From CAWUJT01 sp963922715 (lineage in GTDB: Bacteria; Pseudomonadota; Alphaproteobacteria; Rhodobacterales; Rhodobacteraceae), in assembly GCA_963922715.1 (NCBI GenBank), contig CAWUJT010000039.1, forward strand, positions 1 to 19,143: a stretch of 19,143 bases of DNA. Reading direction: 5' to 3'. The notes under the pieces were generated by a model. The model was given only the letters and a program-made list of their open reading frames with translations. It had not been told where the DNA came from and searched no databases. This document shows, piece after piece, positions 15,681-19,143 of this stretch; position 1 is the stretch's first letter; each line of letters starts with the position of its first letter. A program made the position numbers and the translations under genes.

Positions 15681-15758
15681 GCGTCGCATAGGCCGTCTTC
15701 ATCGTTTTGAATACCACTGCAGCGCCCACAAAACGACCTTTCCCTTGAAATCATTCAT
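15670..15758 (-). pseudogene. IS6-family transposase, internally deleted
   Basis: From the ATG at 15758 the minus strand encodes MNDFKGKVVLWALQWY and stops shortly after. This matches the start of alphaproteobacterial IS6 transposases, which read MNDFKG, a few further residues, then a VLWA..WY segment; those intervening residues are lost. Immediately afterwards, in another frame, 15714-15670 encodes VFKTMKTAYATLKG and a stop, which resembles the C-terminal FKTMKTAYATIKG segment of the same transposases. The whole DDE catalytic core is missing, so a large internal deletion joined the two ends. Recognition is from recalled family sequences, not a search. Confidence 0.65.
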
Positions 15759-15810
15759 CACTCGTTGCCTCCAACATAAAGTTGGACAATCTGATCATCA
15801 CAGAAAAAAC

Positions 15811-15824
15811 TTTGCAACAGAGCC
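15811..15824 (-). repeat. IS6-type terminal inverted repeat
   Basis: GGCTCTGTTGCAAA on the minus strand, differing from the IS26 end (GGCACTGTTGCAAA) at one position. It marks the outer boundary of the IS remnant on the rnr side. Confidence 0.75.
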
Positions 15825-15825
15825 C

Positions 15826-18030
15826 TTATTTGCCTTTGCGCCCACGGGGCGCTTTGCGCAGCTTGCGTCCAGAACGGCTTTGGTTGCGCTTGCGCCTTAA
15901 AGCTTTGCCCTCAATGTTGAGCAGCTCCAGCAGCAGCCCACCCGTAATGGGGGCCGCTTCTACAAGCCGAACGGTGACCTGTTGGCCAATGCCGAGTTCC
16001 AGACCAGTCTCACTGCCAGTCAGGGTTTGTGCGTCCCGATCAAAGCGGAAATACTCGCGGCCCAAAGATCGGACAGGGATCAAGCCATCCGCCGCTGTCT
16101 CCACCAACCGCACAAAAAGCCCAAAGCTTTGCACACCGCTGATCCGGCCGGAAAAATCCATGCCGATCCGATCAGAGAGGTAAGCCGCTAAATAACGGTC
16201 TGTCGTGTCGCGTTCCGCCGCCATGGAGCGCCGCTCAGTCTCTGAAATGGCTTGGGCGGTGGTCTCCACATGTTCTATGTCCTTAGCGCTTAAGCCATCC
16301 GCGCCCCAATTATGTGCCGTGATCAATGCGCGATGAACAATAAGGTCAGCATAGCGACGAATGGGAGAGGTGAAATGCACATAAGACCGCAAAGCCAGGC
16401 CGAAGTGGCTGAAATTCTTCGGGCTATAATAAGCCTGTGTCATCGCCCGAAGTGTGGCGAGATTGATCAACTCTTGCTCATCGGTGCCGGCGGCTTGTTG
16501 TAGCAGGCGGTTCAGCGCGCGTGTGTGCAGGACTTGTCCTTTGGTCAGCTTAAAACCACTCGCTTCCACTGTGTCGCGCAAAGCCTCGATTTTATCCGCT
16601 GCCGGTTCTTCATGCACACGATATAGAAGCGGCTGGCGCTTTTGCTCCAGCACTTGGGCGGCCGCCACATTGGCCAAGACCATAAACTCCTCGATCAGCT
16701 TGTGGGCGTCAAGCCGGTCGCGGAAGGCCACAGAGGTCACAACGCCCGCATCATTCAGTTCAATGCGTCTTTCGGGCAGGTCAAGCTCTAGCGGTTGCCG
16801 TGCTACCCGCGCGCGCTTTAGGGCTTCATAGGCGTCGTAAAGTGGGGCAATGACGCTCTTCATCCATGGTGTACAGACAGCATCCGGCGCGCCATCTTGG
16901 GCGGCTTGGACTGCACCATAATGCAGCGAAGCGCGGCTTTTGATCATCGCCCGATGGAATTGTGTGCCAAGAAGCACGCCTTCACCGTCGATTGTCATCT
17001 CGGCCACAATCACGGGCCGCCGTTCGCCTTCATGCAATGAACACAGATCGCCCGAAAGCCGTTCTGGCAGCATCGGCACAACCCGGTCTGGGAAATAGGT
17101 GGAATTTCCCCGCAGACGCGCCTCTCGGTCTAAATCTGAACCTGGGCGCACATAATGGGCCACATCGGCAATCGCGACCCAGAGCCGATGCCCGCCCTTG
17201 TGCGGTTCTGCCCAAACCGCATCGTCATGATCACGGGCATCAACAGGGTCGATGGTGACAAAGGGCAGATCGGTCAAATCTGTACGCCCCGCCATGTCAG
17301 CCGGGACCATTTGTTCCGCTGCTGCCAGAACCGGAGTTGGAAAGCTGTCCGGGATGCCATGCTCATGCACAGCAATCAGAGAAACCGATTTGGGGGCCGA
17401 TGGATCGCCCAAGCGCGCGACAATCCGCGCCACGGGTAAACCAAGGCGACCTTTTGGCCCAATCTGTTCTGCCTCGACCAACTCACCATCGCGCGCGGTA
17501 CCGGTTTCACCCGCAGGAACGCGCCATGCCACATCCGCACCTTTGTCAACGGGCACAATGCGCCCACCTTCGGCTGTCTGGCGATAAAGGCCAAGAACCC
17601 GTCGGCTTTGTTTTGGCAGACGTCGGATAAGGTGGCCCTCATAGCGGTGGGTTGGCGCGTGCACCTCTGTCAGACGTGCCAGAACCCGATCACGCGGTCC
17701 AAGGGCTGGATCGCTGGATTTCAATACCAGAGACACACGCGGCTCTGCCGTGTTGCCGTGCCAGTTAAGCGGTCTGGCAAACATGTCCCCATTCTCGTCT
17801 GGAGCCTGGACGACCAAAACAGAGACCGGAGGCAGACTTTCTGGATCGCGGTAGGTTTTCTTTGCCTTGGTCAGATGCCCCTCGGCTTCAAGCTCTTTCA
17901 AAAGCCGCTTGAGGTCGATCCGCGCTGCCCCCTTGATCCCAAAGGCTTTGGCGATCTCTCGTTTCGACGTCGCTGTGGGATTGTCTGCAATCCAGCGCAG
18001 AAGTTCCGGCTTGGTGGGCACATGGGGCAT
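15826..18030 (-). CDS. rnr: Ribonuclease R (RNB/S1 exoribonuclease)
   Basis: Processive 3'-5' exoribonuclease that degrades structured RNA and takes part in rRNA and mRNA quality control in the cytoplasm. The 734-residue protein has the full RNase R order: an N-terminal winged-helix domain (about 1-60), cold-shock-like RNA-binding domains (about 65-205), and the RNB catalytic domain with metal-binding TIDPVDARDHDDAV (259-272). It also has RGNSTYFPDRVVPMLPERLS (308-327) and FTSPIRRYADLIVHR (553-567), then an S1 domain (about 622-705) and a Lys/Arg-rich tail (708-734). All catalytic aspartates are present. The ATG at 18030 has a poor ribosome binding site but matches the expected N-terminus. 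The stop is followed after one base by an IS6-type inverted repeat, so the native 3' flank has been replaced. It is divergent from bolA. Confidence 0.96.
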   Translation of the reverse strand: MPHVPTKPELLRWIADNPTATSKREIAKAFGIKGAARIDLKRLLKELEAEGHLTKAKKTYRDPESLPPVSVLVVQAPDENGDMFARPLNWHGNTAEPRVSLVLKSSDPALGPRDRVLARLTEVHAPTHRYEGHLIRRLPKQSRRVLGLYRQTAEGGRIVPVDKGADVAWRVPAGETGTARDGELVEAEQIGPKGRLGLPVARIVARLGDPSAPKSVSLIAVHEHGIPDSFPTPVLAAAEQMVPADMAGRTDLTDLPFVTIDPVDARDHDDAVWAEPHKGGHRLWVAIADVAHYVRPGSDLDREARLRGNSTYFPDRVVPMLPERLSGDLCSLHEGERRPVIVAEMTIDGEGVLLGTQFHRAMIKSRASLHYGAVQAAQDGAPDAVCTPWMKSVIAPLYDAYEALKRARVARQPLELDLPERRIELNDAGVVTSVAFRDRLDAHKLIEEFMVLANVAAAQVLEQKRQPLLYRVHEEPAADKIEALRDTVEASGFKLTKGQVLHTRALNRLLQQAAGTDEQELINLATLRAMTQAYYSPKNFSHFGLALRSYVHFTSPIRRYADLIVHRALITAHNWGADGLSAKDIEHVETTAQAISETERRSMAAERDTTDRYLAAYLSDRIGMDFSGRISGVQSFGLFVRLVETAADGLIPVRSLGREYFRFDRDAQTLTGSETGLELGIGQQVTVRLVEAAPITGGLLLELLNIEGKALRRKRNQSRSGRKLRKAPRGRKGK

Positions 18031-18073
18031 ATCTTTTCGCTTACATCGCTTGCAAGGGAACGGAAAGGGTCTC

Positions 18074-18102
18074 TTGCCAAGCGGCCGCGTAAATCATATT
18101 TC
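18074..18102 (+). promoter_or_regulatory. Candidate promoter of the bolA unit
   Basis: TTGCCA (18074-18079), a 17-base spacer and TATTTC (18097-18102) in the rnr-bolA divergent gap, 27 bases before the bolA ATG. The -35 is good (5 of 6) but the -10 is weak. Confidence 0.3.
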
Positions 18103-18129
18103 TTGAAGAAGATTTATGGAGAGCATGTC

Positions 18130-18366
18130 ATGCCAATGCAGGCGCAAGAGATTGAAGATTTATTGCGAGAGAGCTTCCCAAACGCGAAAATTATCGTTGA
18201 GGGGGATGACGGCGTGCATATGTCCGCCATGGTTGTCGATGAAAGCTTTCGTGGCCTGAACCGTGTTCAGCAACAACGCGCGGTCTACGCGGCTTTGAAG
18301 GGCAAGATGGACGGGCCCAATGGTGCGCTGCATGCGCTGGCGCTGACAACCCGTGTCCCCACATGA
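18130..18366 (+). CDS. BolA family protein (BolA/IbaG type)
   Basis: A small (78-residue) BolA-fold protein. Such proteins form [2Fe-2S]-bridged complexes with monothiol CGFS glutaredoxins and act in iron-sulfur handling and iron regulation. The family core is visible: EIEDLLRESFPNAKIIVEGDDG (the beta hairpin), VVDESFRGLNRVQQQRAVYAAL, and the C-terminal HALALTTR with the conserved His68. The start is the ATG at 18130, 8 bases after GGAG (18118-18121); a longer frame runs upstream but is antisense to rnr. The last four bases overlap the next gene (ATGA). The cluster with the glutaredoxin at 18613 fits the expected functional pair. The sequence is nearer the short YrbA/IbaG class than E. coli BolA. 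Confidence 0.93.
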   Translation: MPMQAQEIEDLLRESFPNAKIIVEGDDGVHMSAMVVDESFRGLNRVQQQRAVYAALKGKMDGPNGALHALALTTRVPT

Positions 18367-18623
18367 CGCTGAGCACTCTTCTGATGCTCGGGAGCGCTCT
18401 TGTGGTGGTTTTGCTGGCCCTGCGCGCGGTGCAAGCCTGGAGTTCTGAGAAAAAAGCAGATCGTGGCACAAAGCCCGGCACTGGATATACAACCCTGGAA
18501 AGCCACTATATTTCAGGCGGTGGTGGCGGCGGGCAGTCGACCACATATCACATCCCGAAAGACCCGCAAGATTACGCACGCTTATTCGTGCCAAAGGACA
18601 GGAGCAATGAAAATGACCGATAA
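18363..18623 (+). CDS. Small membrane-anchored protein of unknown function
   Basis: An 86-residue protein whose ATG overlaps the bolA stop (ATGA). It has one N-terminal hydrophobic helix (about residues 4-23, STLLMLGSALVVVLLALRAV) and then a soluble part with a basic stretch, a six-glycine run SGGGGGGQ (51-58) and an ordered-looking tail HIPKDPQDYARLFVPK (63-78). There are no cysteines, so it is unlikely to hold a cluster itself. Its frame overlaps the start of the glutaredoxin gene by 11 bases, so the three genes look translationally coupled. I recall similar proteins in this position in Rhodobacteraceae but know of no function. It may tether or modulate the BolA-glutaredoxin complex at the membrane; that is a guess. 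Confidence 0.75.
   Translation: MTLSTLLMLGSALVVVLLALRAVQAWSSEKKADRGTKPGTGYTTLESHYISGGGGGGQSTTYHIPKDPQDYARLFVPKDRSNENDR
18600..18604 (+). promoter_or_regulatory. Ribosome binding site deciding the glutaredoxin start
   Basis: AGGAG at 18600-18604 lies only 2 bases before the ATG at 18607 but 8 bases before the ATG at 18613. The spacing favours the second ATG, two codons into the frame. Confidence 0.55.
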
Positions 18624-18978
18624 TGCACAGACCCAAATCGACACGCTTGTGAAATCGCAAGATGTCGTATTGTTTATGAAGGGCACCAAAACCATGCCGC
18701 AATGCGGGTTCTCGTCTAAGGTGGCGGGTGTCTTGAACTTTATGGATGTGGATTACACAGATGTGAATGTCCTGGCCGATGAGACTATTCGCCAAGGGAT
18801 CAAGGATTATTCTGATTGGCCGACAATCCCACAGCTCTATGTCAAGGGCGAATTTGTCGGCGGCTGTGATATCATCACCGAGATGACGCTGTCGGGTGAG
18901 TTGGACGCGATGCTTGCGGACAAAGGGGTGACCTTCAACAAAGACAAAGCCGACCAAATCCGCGCAGCGAATACATGA
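18613..18978 (+). CDS. grxD: Monothiol glutaredoxin, CGFS type (Grx4/GrxD)
   Basis: Cytoplasmic monothiol glutaredoxin that binds a glutathione-ligated [2Fe-2S] cluster and passes it to targets or shares it with BolA proteins. From the ATG at 18613 the protein has 121 residues, normal for single-domain Grx4. Features: VVLFMKGTKTMPQCGFSSKV with the CGFS active site, then DWPTIPQLYVKGEFVGGCDI, which holds the glutathione-binding WP-TIPQ and GGCD elements. The C-terminal helix region (TEMTLSGELDAML) is typical, with a short charged extension. It overlaps the preceding small membrane protein gene by 11 bases. The BolA-glutaredoxin neighbourhood strongly supports the assignment. Confidence 0.95.
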   Translation: MTDNAQTQIDTLVKSQDVVLFMKGTKTMPQCGFSSKVAGVLNFMDVDYTDVNVLADETIRQGIKDYSDWPTIPQLYVKGEFVGGCDIITEMTLSGELDAMLADKGVTFNKDKADQIRAANT

Positions 18979-19067
18979 ACGAAAAACACAAGAGTGTCAT
19001 TTAAGTTTGCCGCATTCGCGGAGCTTTGTATATTTGTTGATTGTCTGCGCGGCATTCTTTCAAAAAA

Positions 19068-19095
19068 TTGTAAGCTTACAGCGGATTGATATGAT
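19068..19095 (+). promoter_or_regulatory. Promoter-like signal with overlapping 12-bp palindrome
   Basis: TTGTAA (19068-19073), a 16-base spacer and TATGAT (19090-19095). The perfect palindrome TGTAAGCTTACA (19069-19080) overlaps the -35 and could be a regulator site. Any gene served would start beyond the right edge. Confidence 0.35.
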
Positions 19096-19143
19096 AACGC
19101 CGTCAAAATAGCGGTTGAGCGGCAGCCGCCATCAGTTCAAGGC

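Larger units (their letters stand above)
15670..15824 (-). mobile_element. Remnant of an IS6-family insertion sequence
   Basis: One end is intact: 15811-15824 on the minus strand reads GGCTCTGTTGCAAA, the IS6/IS26-type terminal inverted repeat. It is followed by a leader and a ribosome binding site (GGAGG) and then two disjoined transposase pieces. The opposite inverted repeat is not found between 15004 and 15670, so the left limit given is only where transposase similarity stops. The element lies one base after the rnr stop codon. It is far too short to be functional. Confidence 0.7.

Noticed and set aside
17608..18129. Long plus-strand frame upstream of and in frame with bolA
   Set aside because: It is antisense to the rnr N-terminus and its translation has no BolA-like character; the real start is the ATG at 18130 with GGAG upstream.
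18400..18606. Upstream extension of the glutaredoxin frame
   Set aside because: It overlaps the small membrane protein in another frame, and a good ribosome binding site sits just before the short start.
19010..19021. CCGC-ATTC-GCGG hairpin after the glutaredoxin gene
   Set aside because: Only a 4-bp stem, and the downstream T content is scattered; not a convincing terminator.

Overview
The window reads as a chromosomal segment of a marine alphaproteobacterium of the Rhodobacteraceae (Roseobacter group). This rests on protein resemblance recalled from memory (RNase R, MurJ, GlnD, a degenerate rhomboid, and a KpsE-type protein with a long basic N-terminus) and on the bolA / small membrane protein / monothiol glutaredoxin set. 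No database search was run. Most of the window is housekeeping DNA with tight gene spacing. No CRISPR array, tRNA, rRNA or intact mobile element was seen.

Layout, left to right. (1) 1-749: the N-terminal three quarters of tryptophanyl-tRNA synthetase (minus), cut by the window edge, divergent from a rhomboid-family membrane protein (827-1507, plus) that has lost its catalytic residues. (2) 1481-7025, minus: a penicillin-binding-protein activator lipoprotein (LpoA-like), glnD (PII uridylyltransferase) and murJ (lipid II flippase), tightly packed. This joins nitrogen signalling to peptidoglycan synthesis. (3) 7125-8335, plus: rsmI and yraN with a 4-base overlap. (4) 8357-9847, minus: phosphomannomutase/phosphoglucomutase, which supplies sugar phosphates for surface polysaccharides. 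(5) 9915-12138, minus: a two-gene capsule-export block, kpsT then kpsE, without the kpsM permease. (6) 12290-15003, minus: an ArsR regulator, a PF03773-type permease with Cys motifs, and an NhaA Na+/H+ antiporter, probably one transcription unit. A perfect dyad lies just before arsR, and a hairpin covers the nhaA start codon and ribosome binding site. (7) About 15040-15825: a gene-poor, decayed stretch ending in a remnant of an IS6-family insertion sequence that abuts the stop codon of rnr. (8) 15826-18030, minus: RNase R. (9) 18130-18978, plus: bolA, a small membrane-anchored protein of unknown function, and a CGFS monothiol glutaredoxin, all overlapping. (10) The right edge has a palindrome overlapping a promoter-like signal for a gene outside the window.

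I do not see an obvious new multi-gene system. The points most worth a second look are the putative RNA switch at the nhaA start, the pseudo-rhomboid, the unknown protein between bolA and the glutaredoxin, the orphan kpsT-kpsE pair, and the internally deleted IS6 remnant.
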